From Allium sativum (Eukaryota; Streptophyta; Magnoliopsida; Asparagales; Amaryllidaceae), in NCBI GenBank assembly GCA_030737875.1, contig CM060915.1, forward strand, positions 363,937,863-364,001,862: DNA of 64,000 bases, in the 5' to 3' direction. Below the pieces are notes generated by a model, which was not told where the DNA came from, made no database searches, and saw nothing but the letters and a program-made list of their open reading frames with translations. Shown piece by piece: positions 1 through 9,393 of this stretch (position 1 is the stretch's first letter; each line of letters opens with the position of its first letter). Position numbers and translations under genes: made by a program.

Positions 1-524
1 GACTAAGTCAACCGCGATCCGATCCGAGCTGGAAGACACGATGATGGCCACGGACTTGGTCATCCACGATCCGATGTTTAAGGAGATCGCGACACCTGTC
101 CATAACGGCTAATTTGACCAACTCTTCATCAAGCTACGAACCGGTCCGAGATCTTCGGGATGTGGGCCACGTATGACCACGATCCATCACCAGAGATCAA
201 CTATAAATAGCCCAGAGATTGGCATTTTTCAGGATCTTTTGGCAGTTTTAAGGATTGATTTCACCATTACTGTCATACCTCTATTTCATACCAGATTTAC
301 TTCGAGATAACTGAGAGAAATCGCAATTATAAGAGTGATTTTGAGAGAAATCATTGGTTGTACTAGCATCCAAAGTATAATCAATAGCATATAAAGTGGA
401 CGTAGGCTCGTTAACACCGAACCACTATAAACCGTGTGTGTTTTCTGCTTTTTTCTCATTTTTCAGTTATAATTCCCTACGAATCAGAATAATTTGGGTG
501 TTAGAGCAAAATTTTGATCTAACA
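1..524 (+). mobile_element. Partial LTR of a Tat-lineage Ty3/gypsy element (3' part)
   Basis: The stretch ends in ...ATCTAACA at 524. Immediately after it, the sequence matches the LARD LTR copy that resumes near 26790, so this is the right end of an insertion. It resembles the LTR at 54980-55812 in three ways: a TATA box followed by GGCATTTT and GGATCTTTTGGCA, the block AGTGGACGTAGGCT...CCGAACCACTATAAA at 393-430, and the terminal GGGTGTTAGA...TCTAACA. The first 60 bases hold GATCCGATCCGAG-type motifs, as in the related LTRs. The 5' end lies outside the window, so a 3' LTR and a solo LTR cannot be told apart. The predicted target duplication is ATGAT (525-529), but the left copy is not visible. 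Confidence 0.8.
202..209 (+). promoter_or_regulatory. TATA box of Tat-type LTR
   Basis: TATAAATA lies about 320 bases before the LTR end. It is followed by the same downstream block (GGCATTTTTCAGGATCTTTT) seen after the TATA box of the LTR at 54980-55812. This places U3 before it and R-U5 after it. Confidence 0.6.
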
Positions 525-1728
525 ATGATCGATATAAATATCGTTCGCGTCAAAATGGTGCATATCTAACCAACACGGCTTTATATATTTCAATAACTTC
601 GTTATTCTATTCAACAAATGAATATTTTCTTCAACACATGAATATATATTTTTATTCTACACATGAATATATATTTTTATTCAACACATGAATATTTATT
701 TTTATTCAACACATGAATATATATTATTATTCAACACATGAATATTTATTCTATTCAACACATGAATTTTTATTCTATTCAACACATGAATGTTTATTTT
801 TATTCAACACACGAATGTTTAATTTTATTCAACACATGAATATTTATTTTTATTCAACACATGAATATTTATTTTATTCTTTATTTTCCAAATTGGAATG
901 AGGCCCAATCAATTACCATGTAATGTTAATTATATGGATTTTCTACAACACATGTATATAACAGCAACGACAAATCATCAACCATCATCCAGAATGCACC
1001 ACACAACTGCATAAGCATTAAATATAAATAATCAACGATTCCACAGTCTGTCAACCCATCGATTGACATACAACTAAACAATTGGGATTAGTGTACGTCA
1101 AATATCATCCCAATACCCGTGTGGGGTTTCAAATCAACAAACACAGTTTTTTATTTGTGCAGTTGGGCGATGTGTAAAATTTATCGTCCTAATCAATATC
1201 AGTCAAATCAGTGTATATAAACAAATCTCCGATTTGTTTATTACTGTTTATTTTATATACATGCTAAAAATTATATTTGTAACTATAAAATATTTATAAG
1301 GATAAAATATTTTATTTCATTCTACATCACACAATCAAGTTCCACAACACAGAAATCAAACAAACAAGTCATCCATGGTCCGTGGACAATGGGGAACAGT
1401 TCATATATGCAGTTACATAATAAATAACTGTATAAAGAAAATTTGGTGAGGAGTTCTCACCTTGGGGATCCACTCCGCCACTCTTTAACGGACGATAGTT
1501 TGGATTCGGTTCAAAATTCCAACGCCATCTTCTTCACGCTGTACATATTAAAAATTATATTTTTATTTCGTTACTCATACAAAAATCAAATTTTTGCAAT
1601 GGTACTTTATATATAAAAACCGATTTTTTTTATTGCTATTCATATGATAAAAAAACAAGTTTTTCTAACTAAGAACCACTTCATACATACGATAAGAATA
1701 ATATTTTTATCGAACTAAAAATGGTATT
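525..1728 (-). mobile_element. LARD-like element: left LTR (3' LTR), first visible segment
   Basis: This segment is the counterpart of 26790-27950 in the right LTR, with the same order of landmarks: the AACACATGAAT minisatellite, the CCCGTGTGGGGTTTCAAATC stretch and the TCACCTTGGGATCCACTCCG stretch. It is cut at its left by the Tat LTR ending at 524. At its right it is interrupted by the gag-only array at 1729-9388 and resumes at 9394. It contains no credible coding region; short ORFs across the minisatellite are repeat translation. Confidence 0.85.
608..890. repeat. AACACATGAAT minisatellite, about 25-bp unit, about 11 copies
   Basis: There are eleven imperfect units containing AACACATGAAT followed by a T/A-rich spacer. 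The matching array in the other LTR (26870-27090) has about nine units, so copy number changed after the LARD inserted, or differed already. The array translates into a repetitive peptide that I do not regard as a gene. Confidence 0.95.
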
Positions 1729-2633
1729 TGTTAGACCAAAATCTGGGCCTAACACCCAAATACAGATCATAGATCACAGAATGCAGAAAAGAGTAAATAA
1801 AGAGGAGACACACAAGGTTTTTATAGTGGTTCGGCTGTAGATGTAGCCTACGTCCACTTTATAATCTTATTGTTATACTGACAGATTATAAGAATCAGTT
1901 ATATGTAGACACACAATCCGTGTGTTAATTGTATTGAAAAGAGAAGAATTTGAGTGTATGGAGGTGCAAAGTCCTTGCACTTCAGTAATGGTGGAAGCTA
2001 TGAAGAGTTAGAGCCAAAAAGATCCTTGAAAATGCCTTCAAATGGTGTATTTATAGCTGTTTCCTGAAGGCAGTTCATGGGACACATGGCACACATCCCA
2101 AAAATCTCGAAATGTGGTGGAAAACGTCCAGAAACCCTCTCCAAATCGTCATATGACATGTGTAATAAGATCCATGCAAGTTGGAGTGAAAATAGCCTTT
2201 AGAATAGGTCAAAACAGTGCAGAATTATAGGCGGTTCGCGGTCCCCATGTGCTCCACGATCGGGTCGCGACCTACGGGTGCGACTCCTAGGATCCGATCG
2301 CGACCTAGGGAGACGACTCCTAGGATCGGACCGTGACCTAGGGGTGCGACTCCGAGGATCGGATCGCGACCTAGGGGTGCGACTCCTAGGATCGGATCGC
2401 GACCTAGGGGGTGACTCCTAGGATCGGACCGCGACCTAGGGGTGCGACTCCTAGGATCGGATCGCGACCTAGGGGGGCGAACCGATCCAGAAGGGTGAGA
2501 AATAACACAAACTCCATGCTAGCAACGCTCCGCCACTTCATCCAAGTGATTGCCAGTCTACACCCAAGTCTTGAGTCACTCCAGATGATAGAAATTCGTG
2601 TTGAGACGATCTTTGCCAAAAGATAGTGTAACA
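1729..2633 (-). repeat. Gag-only element LTR 1 (leftmost)
   Basis: On the plus strand it begins TGTTAGACCAAAATC and ends AGTGTAACA. At 905 bp it is about 50 bp longer than the other two LTRs, mainly because its internal 33-bp repeat array has more units. A TATA box (reverse complement at 2048-2055) and the hairpin block at 1821-1860 are present. As the left LTR of a minus-strand element it is the 3' LTR of the array. Confidence 0.92.
2258..2480. repeat. 33-bp tandem repeat in LTR 1, about 7 units
   Basis: The unit reads GATCGGATCGCGACCTAGG followed by GGTGCGACTCCTAG. About seven units are present, the last one partial. Because 33 is a multiple of three, the array stays open in several frames and produces peptide repeats such as SRPRGATPRIG; these are not taken as genes. 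The array lies in U3, upstream of the TATA box on the minus strand. LTRs 2 and 3 have five units. Confidence 0.95.
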
Positions 2634-2648
2634 AGTTGCCCCCCAGAA
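2634..2648 (-). other. Polypurine tract of gag-only element 1
   Basis: On the minus strand this reads TTCTGGGGGGCAACT directly before the 3' LTR start (TGTTACA). It is a G-rich run in the position expected for plus-strand priming. The same sequence abuts LTR 2 at 6007-6021. Confidence 0.7.
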
Positions 2649-2840
2649 CATATCTTGCTGATTGAAGGAAGATGTGTTCTGGATAATCTGAGAAATTCAA
2701 ATCTAGAACGCGACGATCACGCCGGATCGTATTAAGGCCAGAAAACCGACGATCACACAGGATCGTATTAAGGCCAGAGAAATCCAAGAAGGCCAGGAGT
2801 TTGTACCTGCAAGAAGATAAAACAAATAATGCAAGAATAT

Positions 2841-3091
2841 TTCCTAGATGGCCTTACCGGAGTAAACCATCTGAGAAGATGTTAGAGGGGTTTCAAGATG
2901 GTCTTACCGGAGTAAGACGACCAAGGAAATGCCATGAAAGTTCCAAGATGGCCTTACCGGAGTAAGACGACCAAGGAAATGCCATGAAAGTTCCAAGACG
3001 GCCTTACCGGAGTAAGACGACCAAGGAAAAGCACATAAAGGTTCCAAGACGGCCTTACCGGAGTAAGATGACCAAGGAAAAGCACATGAAG
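2841..3091. repeat. 50-bp tandem repeat in gag-only element 1 (about 5 units)
   Basis: The unit contains GGCCTTACCGGAGTAAGACG followed by ACCAAGGAAATGCCATGAAAG. About five units lie between the gag stop and the polypurine tract. A duplicated 6-bp-stem hairpin motif (ACTGGACGGATCCAGT) follows at about 3101-3160. The region is non-coding 3' sequence, and its ORFs are repeat translations. Confidence 0.9.
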
Positions 3092-3375
3092 ATTTGTTTA
3101 TACTGGACGGATCCAGTTAGGAGCCGGAGATCATGTTCATACTGGACGGATCCAGTTGGGAGCCGGATCTCAATGCTTATTGCTAATTCATGAAAACGTA
3201 GCGGTCGTTTGCCAGACACGACTGGAGACCACAAGTAGGTTCCGTGCGTGTGGGCTGATGTGACTGCTTTTATTACATGCGGGGAAAACTAAGAGGGGCG
3301 AGGAGTCGCCTAAAAGCCTAAAAACATGAACTGTGAACCGGAGTTCAGCAAACTGAAGAGATTCGCTGAGTGGGA

Positions 3376-5106
3376 TCAGCGAATGATAATCCCGCGATTG
3401 CTCGATCCAGGATCGTTCCCTCTTTGGGGAATAGGTGGTGGCAGCGCAGGTGTAGGCGTTGTTGGTCGAGTGACATATTCGGGTAGCTCTCCTCGTCTGA
3501 CTCGATCCTCAATAAGATCTCGCAAATGTCTGCAGTCATCAGTGTTGTGACCGTCTATGTCATGAAATATGCAGTGTCTGCCAGAATTGCGTTGTGCTAG
3601 CGTTGGCTCCCTCTTGGGAGGCCTTGGATATGAGGCGGCACGCCCTGTATCCGTGTATATATTGCTCAGGGTGTCATTTAGTTCAGTGTATTTGTCGTAT
3701 CTGGACCCTCTCCGGGGTGGAGCATTACGATCATTTGTAGCAGGGGTCTTTCCTTTACCAGAATCAGATGGTTCTCCGTCTTTGAGCATGTTGACTTCGA
3801 GGGTTTTCTTCTCGGAAGTTGCATCTTCTTCCCGCAGAAATCTATCTACTTCAAGGTAGAATTCGCCGAGATTTCGTGGTGGATCTCGGTACAAGGATTT
3901 TTTAAATTCCGTGTTATCCAGAGCGCCGGATACCGCTGCCATCAGTACCATCGATTGTTCAGGGCGATCCACTGATGCTGCTGCAACGTTGAATCTTTCC
4001 AGAAAGGAACGCAGAGGTTCTCTAGGCCTCTGCTTGATTGTAGTGAGTGACATGACGTTCTTGGGTCGTGCGATTTGGACACGAAATTGTTCAAGGAAGC
4101 AAGCGACCAACATATTCCAACTGCTGATCGATTCCGTCTCTAGCTACCGAATCCGCATGGCTGCTATATCAGTCAGAAAGAGGGGAAAACACTTAGCCAT
4201 GACATTTTCCGACGCCGATTGAACTTCCATATGTCGTTTGCAGCACATGAGATGCACGGTAGGATCTGTCCTGCCGTTGTATGGCTCCAGTTGTGGAAGT
4301 TTGAAATCCGGGGGATTGCGTGAATTCCTGATTTACTGAGTGAACAAATTGTGATTGACGTCGTCCACATCATTCTGATAGGTGCGGCCTCTCGAGAGGC
4401 GTTGAATGAGATCAGCGAGTCGATTGCCCTCAAAAAGTTGTTGCAAGTTACCAAAATCAGAGCTAGTGCCCCCATCGTTGAATGCAGGAGAGGATGGAAG
4501 CTGTTGGTGAACTGCCAGAAGTGGATCGCGGATCGTGGATCGTGATGGGGGAGCCAACCAGTATCTGTGTGGAGTTCGGGTCGTGAATTCAGATCGTTGA
4601 CAGGGGGCGATCCGAACGAGATCTAGTGCCCCATCACGAGCTGGCTGATGTTGATGCGTGGGAGCTTGTGGTCCAATGTTCGTTCGATCTGGAGCTAGAG
4701 TCGATCGTTGTGCATTTCCAACATGGAGAGGGATGCCCCCGAGCACTGGTGCTAGCGGGTCGCGGGCCGCTGGGCCCGAACCGATCTGATCGTGGTGGCC
4801 TATGCGAGCCGCTTCAGTGGCTCCGTCTCCAATTGCTTGAACGTTGCTCGGCCTTCCATCCATCCGAGCGAAGAATTGGTTGATCATTTCGTGTTGTTTC
4901 TACAGAAGATCGTCTTGCCGTGCCATCTGATCTCTCAGTTCAGCGAGAACTCCATCCATCTCGTCTCTGGTCAAGTATGCTGAAGGATCTCCATGAGAGG
5001 AAGCTTCCTGGCTTGCTTTGTTCCTTGTGCCTTCAGCATCAGCTTCATCAGCATGAGTGGAAGTTCCAGTCTTCTTCCTTTTGATTGCCATTGAGTTTCC
5101 TTTCAA
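3376..5106 (-). pseudogene. gag: Gag pseudogene of gag-only element 1
   Basis: Gag packages retrotransposon RNA into virus-like particles. The N-terminal part (5106-4900, with an internal Met at about 5091) is basic, then acidic. An in-frame TAG at 4900-4902 interrupts it, and the same frame continues to 4333 (Pro-rich linker, then LADLIQRLSRGRTY) and ends in TAA. The Retrotrans_gag-type core continues with a frame change and a second TAG just before 4113, into the open part 4113-3376 (VACFLEQF, LRSFLERFNVAAASVD). Near its C-terminus a zinc knuckle of the form CX2HX4HX4C is visible (CIFHDIDGHNTDDC), the same variant as in the Tat element at 57283-57963. No pol follows; the gene is succeeded directly by tandem repeats and the polypurine tract. 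It is clearly a broken gag, and both main stops recur in copy 2. Confidence 0.85.
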
Positions 5107-5131
5107 GCTAGAAGTTGAAGTTTTTGTGTGC

Positions 5132-5149
5132 CCCCTTCCTGGCGCGCCA
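5132..5149 (-). other. Putative primer binding site of gag-only element 1
   Basis: On the minus strand, three bases after the LTR end (...TCTAACA), the sequence reads TGGCGCGCCAGGAAGGGG. It starts with TGG, as a tRNA 3'-end complement should. I do not assign the tRNA. In copy 2 (8514-8531) the first base is changed (AGGCGCGCC). Confidence 0.6.
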
Positions 5150-5152
5150 AAA

Positions 5153-6006
5153 TGTTAGACCAAAATCTGGGCCTAACACCCAAATACAGATCACAGATCA
5201 CAGAATGCAGAAAAGAGTAAATAAAGAGGAGACACACAAGGTTTTTATAGTGGTTCGGCTGTAGATGTAGCCTACGTCCACTTTATAATCTAATTGTTGT
5301 ACAGACAGATTACAAGAATCAGTTATATGTAGACACACAATCCGTGTGTTAATTGTATTGAAAAGAGAAGAATTTGAGTGTGTGGAGGTATAAAGTCCTT
5401 GCACTTCGGTAATGGTGGAAGCTATGAAGAGTTAGAGCCAAAAAGATCCTTGAAAATGCCTTCAAATGGTGTATTTATAGCTGTTTCCTGAAGGCGGTTC
5501 ATGGGACACATGGCACGCATCCCAAAAATCTCGAAATGTGGTGGAAAACGTCCAGAAACCCTCTCCAAATCGTCATATGATATGTGTAATAAGATCCATG
5601 CAAGTTGGAGTGAAAATAGCCTTTAGAATAGGTCAAAACAGTGCAGAACTACAGGTGGTTCGCGGCCCCTATGTGCTCCACGATCGGGTCGCGACCTAGG
5701 GGTGCGACTCCTAGGATCGGATCGCGACCTAGGGGGATAGCTCCTAGGATCGGACCGCGACCTAGGGGTGCGACTCTTAGGATCGGACCGCGACCTAGGG
5801 GTGCGACTCCTAGGATCGGATCGCGACCTAGGGGGCGACTCCTAGGAGGGCGAACCGATCCAGAAGGGTGAGAAATAACACAAACTCCATGCTAGCAACG
5901 CTCCGCCACTTCATCCAAGTGATTGCCAGTCTACACCCAAGTCTTGAGTCATTCCGGATGATAGAAATTCGTGTTGAGACGATCTTTGTCAAAAGATCAT
6001 GTAACA
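5153..6006 (-). repeat. Gag-only element LTR 2 (shared middle LTR)
   Basis: This 854-bp LTR serves as the 5' LTR of unit 1 and the 3' LTR of unit 2. It has five 33-bp units (5682-5848), a TATA box (reverse complement at 5472-5479) and the hairpin block at 5245-5284. A single shared LTR between two internal regions is the hallmark of a recombination-derived array. Confidence 0.92.
5682..5848. repeat. 33-bp tandem repeat in LTR 2, 5 units
   Basis: Five units of the GATCGGATCGCGACCTAGG... repeat sit at the same position as in LTR 1, followed by GGGCGAACCGATCC. Confidence 0.93.
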
Positions 6007-6212
6007 AGTTGCCCCCCAGAACATATCTTGCTGATTGAAGGAAGATGTGTTCTGGATAATCTGAGAAATTCAAATCTAGAACGCGACGATCACGCCGGAT
6101 CGTATTAAAGCCAGAAAACCGACGATCACACAGGGTCGTATTAAGGCCAGAGAAATCCAAGAAGGCCAGGAGTTTGTACCTGCAAGAAGATAAAACAAAT
6201 AATGCAAGAATA

Positions 6213-6464
6213 TTTCCTAGATGGCCTTATCGGAGTAAACCATCTGAGAAGATGTTAGAGGGGTTTCAAGATGGCCTTACCGGAGTAAGACGACCAAGGA
6301 AATGCCATGAAAGTTCCAAGACGGCCTTACCGGTGTAAGACGACCAAGGAAATGCCATGAAAGTTCCAAGACGGCCTTACCGGAGTAAGACGACCAAGGA
6401 AAAGCACATAAAGGTTCCAAGACGGCCTTACCAGAGTAAGAAGACCAAGGAAAAGCACATGAAG
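6213..6464. repeat. 50-bp tandem repeat in gag-only element 2 (about 5 units)
   Basis: This has the same unit and register as 2841-3091. Point differences between the copies are scattered, so the two internal regions are separate, slightly diverged copies rather than an assembly duplicate. Confidence 0.9.
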
Positions 6465-6748
6465 ATTTGTTTATACTGGACGGATCCAGTTAGGAGCCGG
6501 AGATCATGTTCGTACTGGACGGATCCAGTTGGGAGCCGGATCTCAATGCTTATTGCTAATTCATGAAAACGCAGCGGTCGTTTGCCAGACACGACTGGAG
6601 ACCACAAGTAGGTTCCATGCGTGTGGGCTGATGTGACTGCTTTTATTACATGCGGGGAAAACTAAGAGGGGCGAGGAGTCGCCTAAAAGCCTAAAAACAT
6701 GAACTATGAACCGGAGTTCAGCAAACTAAAGAGATTCGCTGAGTGGGA

Positions 6749-8487
6749 TCAACGAATGATAATCCCGCGATTGCTCGATCCAGGATCGTTCCCTCTCTGG
6801 GGAATAGGTGGTGGCAGCGCAGGTGTAGGCGTTGTTGGTCGAGTGACATATTCGGGTAGCTCTCCTCGTCTGACTCGATCCTCAATAAGATCTCGCAAAT
6901 GTCTGCAGTCATCAGTGTTGTGACCGTCTATGTCATGAAATATGCAGTGTTTGCCAAAATTGTGTTGTGCTAGCGTTGGCTCCCTCTTGGGAGGCCTTGG
7001 ATATGAGGCGGCACCCCTTGTATCCGCGTATATATTGCTCAGGGTGTCATTTAGTTCAGTGTATTTGTCGTATCTAGACCCTATCCGGGGTGGAGCATTA
7101 CGATCATTTGTAGCAGGGGTCTTTCCTTTACCAGAATCAGATGGTTCTCCATCTTTGAGCATGTTGACTTCGAGGGTTTTCTTCTCAGAAGTTGCATCTT
7201 CTTCCCGGAGAAATCTATCTGCTTCAAGGTAGAATTCGCCGAGATTTCGTGGAGGATCTCGGTACAAGGATTTTTTAAATTCTGTGTTATCCAGAACGCC
7301 GGATACCGCTGCCATCAGTACCATCGATTGTTCAGGGCGATCCACTGATGCTGCTGCAACGTTGAATCTTTCCAGAAAGGAACGCAGAGTTTCTCTAGGC
7401 CTCTGCTTGATTGTAGTGAGTGACATGACGTTCTTGGATCGTGCGATTTGGACACGAAATTGTTCAAGGAAGCAAGCGACCAATATATTCCAACTGCTGA
7501 TCAATTCCGTCTCCAGCTACCGAATCCACATGGCTGCTATATCAGTCAGAAAGAGGGGAAAACACTTAGCCATGACAGTTTCCGACGCCGATTGAACTTC
7601 CATATGTCGTTTGCAGCACATGAGATGCACGGTAGGATTTGTCCTGCCGTTGTATGGCTCCAGTTGTGGAAGTTTGAAATCCGGGGGATTGCGTGAATTC
7701 CTGATTTACTGAGTGAACGGATTGTGATTGACGTCGTCCACATCATTCTGATAGGTGCGGCCTCTCGAGAGGCGTTGAATGAGATCAGCGAGTCGATTGC
7801 CCTCAAAAAGTTGTTGCAAGTTACCAAAATCAGAGCTGGTGCCCCCAGCGTTGAATGCAGGAGAGGATGGAAGCTGTTGGTGAACTGCCAGAAGTGGATC
7901 GTGGGTCGCGGATCGTGGATCGTGATGGGGGAGCCAACCAGTATCTGTGTGGAGTTCGGGTCGTGAATTCAGATCGTGGACAGGGGGGCGATCCGAACGA
8001 GATCTGGTGCCCCATCACGAGCTGGCTGCTGTTGATGCGTGGGAGCTTTTGGTCCAATGTTCATTCGATCTGGAGCTAGAGTCGATTGTTTTGCATTTCC
8101 AACAAGGAGAGGGATGCCCCCGAGAACTGGTGCTAGCGGGTCGCGGGCCGCTGGGCTCGAACCGATCTGATCGTGGTGGCCTATGCGAGCCGCTTCAGTG
8201 GCTCCGTCTCCAATTGCTTGAACGTTGCTCGGCCTTCCATCCATCCGAGCGAAGAATTGGTTGATCATTTCGTGTTGTTTCTACAGAAGATCGTCTTGCC
8301 GTGCCATCTGATCTCTCAGTTCAGCGAGAACTCCATCCATCTCGTCTCTGGTCAAGTATGCTGAAGGATCTCCATGAGAGGAAGCTTCCTGGCTTGCTTC
8401 GTTCCTTGTGCCTTCAGCATCAGCTTCATCAGCATGAGTGGAAGTTCCTGTCTTCTTCCTTTTGATTGCCATTGAGTCTCCTTTCAA
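6749..8487 (-). pseudogene. gag: Gag pseudogene of gag-only element 2
   Basis: This is a close copy of the gag at 3376-5106, with the same N-terminal region (8487-8281), the same TAG at 8281-8283, the same Pro-rich linker, the same TAG before the VACFLEQF core and the same CX2HX4HX4C knuckle (CIFHDIDGHNTDDC). It carries its own extra frameshift near 7981-7987, where a run of six G replaces five in copy 1, so the linker frame ends at 7969. The shared stops must predate duplication of the unit; the frameshift is younger. No pol domain follows. Confidence 0.85.
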
Positions 8488-8534
8488 GCTAGAAGTTGAA
8501 GTTTTTGTGTGCCCCCCTTCCTGGCGCGCCTAAA

Positions 8535-9388
8535 TGTTAGACCAAAATCTGGGCCTAACACCCAAATATAGATCACAGATCACAGAATGCAGAAAAGAGT
8601 AAATAAAGAGGAGACACACAAGGTTTTTATAGTGGTTCGGCTGTAGATGTAGCCTACGTCCACTTTATAATCTTATTGTTATACAGACAGATTACAAGAA
8701 TCAGTTATATGTAGACACACAATCCGTGTGTTAATTGTATTGACAAGAGAAGAATTTGAGTGTATGGAGGTGCAAAGTACTTGCACTTCAGTAATGGTGG
8801 AAGCTATGAAGAGTTAGAGCCTAAAAGATCCTTGAAAATGCCTTCAAATGGTATATTTATAGCTGTTTCCTGAAGGCGGTTCATGGGACACATGGAACGC
8901 ATCCCAAAAATCTCGAACTGTGGTGGAAAACGTCCAGAAACCCTCTCCAAATCGTCATATGATATGTGTAATAAGATCCATGCAGGTTGGAGTGAAAATA
9001 GCCTTTAGAATAGGTCAAAACAGTGCAGAACTATAGGTGGTTCGCGGCCCCTATGTACTCCACGATCGGGTCGCGACCTAGGGGTGCGACTCCTAGGATC
9101 GGATCGCGACCTAGGGGGATAACTCCTAGGATCGGACAGCGACCTAGGGGTGCGACTCCTAGGATCGGACCACGACCTAGGGGTGCGACTCCTAGGATCG
9201 GATCGCGACCTAGGGGGGCAACTCCTAGGGGGTGAACCGATCCAGAAGGGTGAGAAATAACACAAACTCCATGCTAGCATCGCTCCGCCACTTCATCCAA
9301 GTGATTGCCAGTCTACACCCAAGTCTTGAGTCGTTCCAGATGATAGAAATTCGTGTTGAGATGATCTTAGCCAAAAGATAGTGTAACA
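8535..9388 (-). repeat. Gag-only element LTR 3 (rightmost, 5' LTR)
   Basis: This 854-bp LTR runs from TGTTAGACCAAAATC to GTGTAACA and is followed by the target duplication GTATT (9389-9393). It has five 33-bp units (9064-9229), a TATA box (reverse complement at 8854-8861) and the hairpin block (8627-8664). It is the 5' LTR for minus-strand transcription. Confidence 0.92.
9064..9229. repeat. 33-bp tandem repeat in LTR 3, 5 units
   Basis: The unit and register match LTR 2. Unit 2 carries the same GGGGATA variant as unit 2 of LTR 2, so LTRs 2 and 3 are closer to each other than to LTR 1. Confidence 0.92.
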
Positions 9389-9393
9389 GTATT

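Larger units (their letters stand above)
1729..9388 (-). mobile_element. Gag-only (TR-GAG-like) retrotransposon array, LTR-gag-LTR-gag-LTR
   Basis: Three LTRs (1729-2633, 5153-6006, 8535-9388) alternate with two internal regions (2634-5152, 6007-8534). The whole unit is bounded by the 5-bp direct repeat GTATT at 1724-1728 and 9389-9393. The flanks rejoin perfectly to the uninterrupted LARD LTR copy near 27935, so the array sits at one insertion site. The coding strand is minus. Each internal region encodes only a Gag-like protein, and no protease, RT, RNase H or integrase is recognisable. The element is therefore non-autonomous. The arrangement fits unequal recombination between LTRs of one or two copies. 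Confidence 0.9.

Noticed and set aside
713..901. 62-residue ORF with repeated YSTHEYLF peptide
   Set aside because: It is a translation of the AACACATGAAT minisatellite in the LARD LTR; the reading frame follows unit length and has no independent support.
2404..2787. 127-residue ORF and plus-strand counterparts with SRPRGATPRIG repeats (also 5641-5871, 9005-9280)
   Set aside because: These are products of the 33-bp LTR repeat, which stays open because its period is a multiple of three.
3326..4222. Plus-strand ORFs at 3326-3550, 3569-3859 and 3911-4222 and their copies at 6699-7595
   Set aside because: They are antisense shadows of the minus-strand gag, which alone shows domain similarity and a zinc knuckle.
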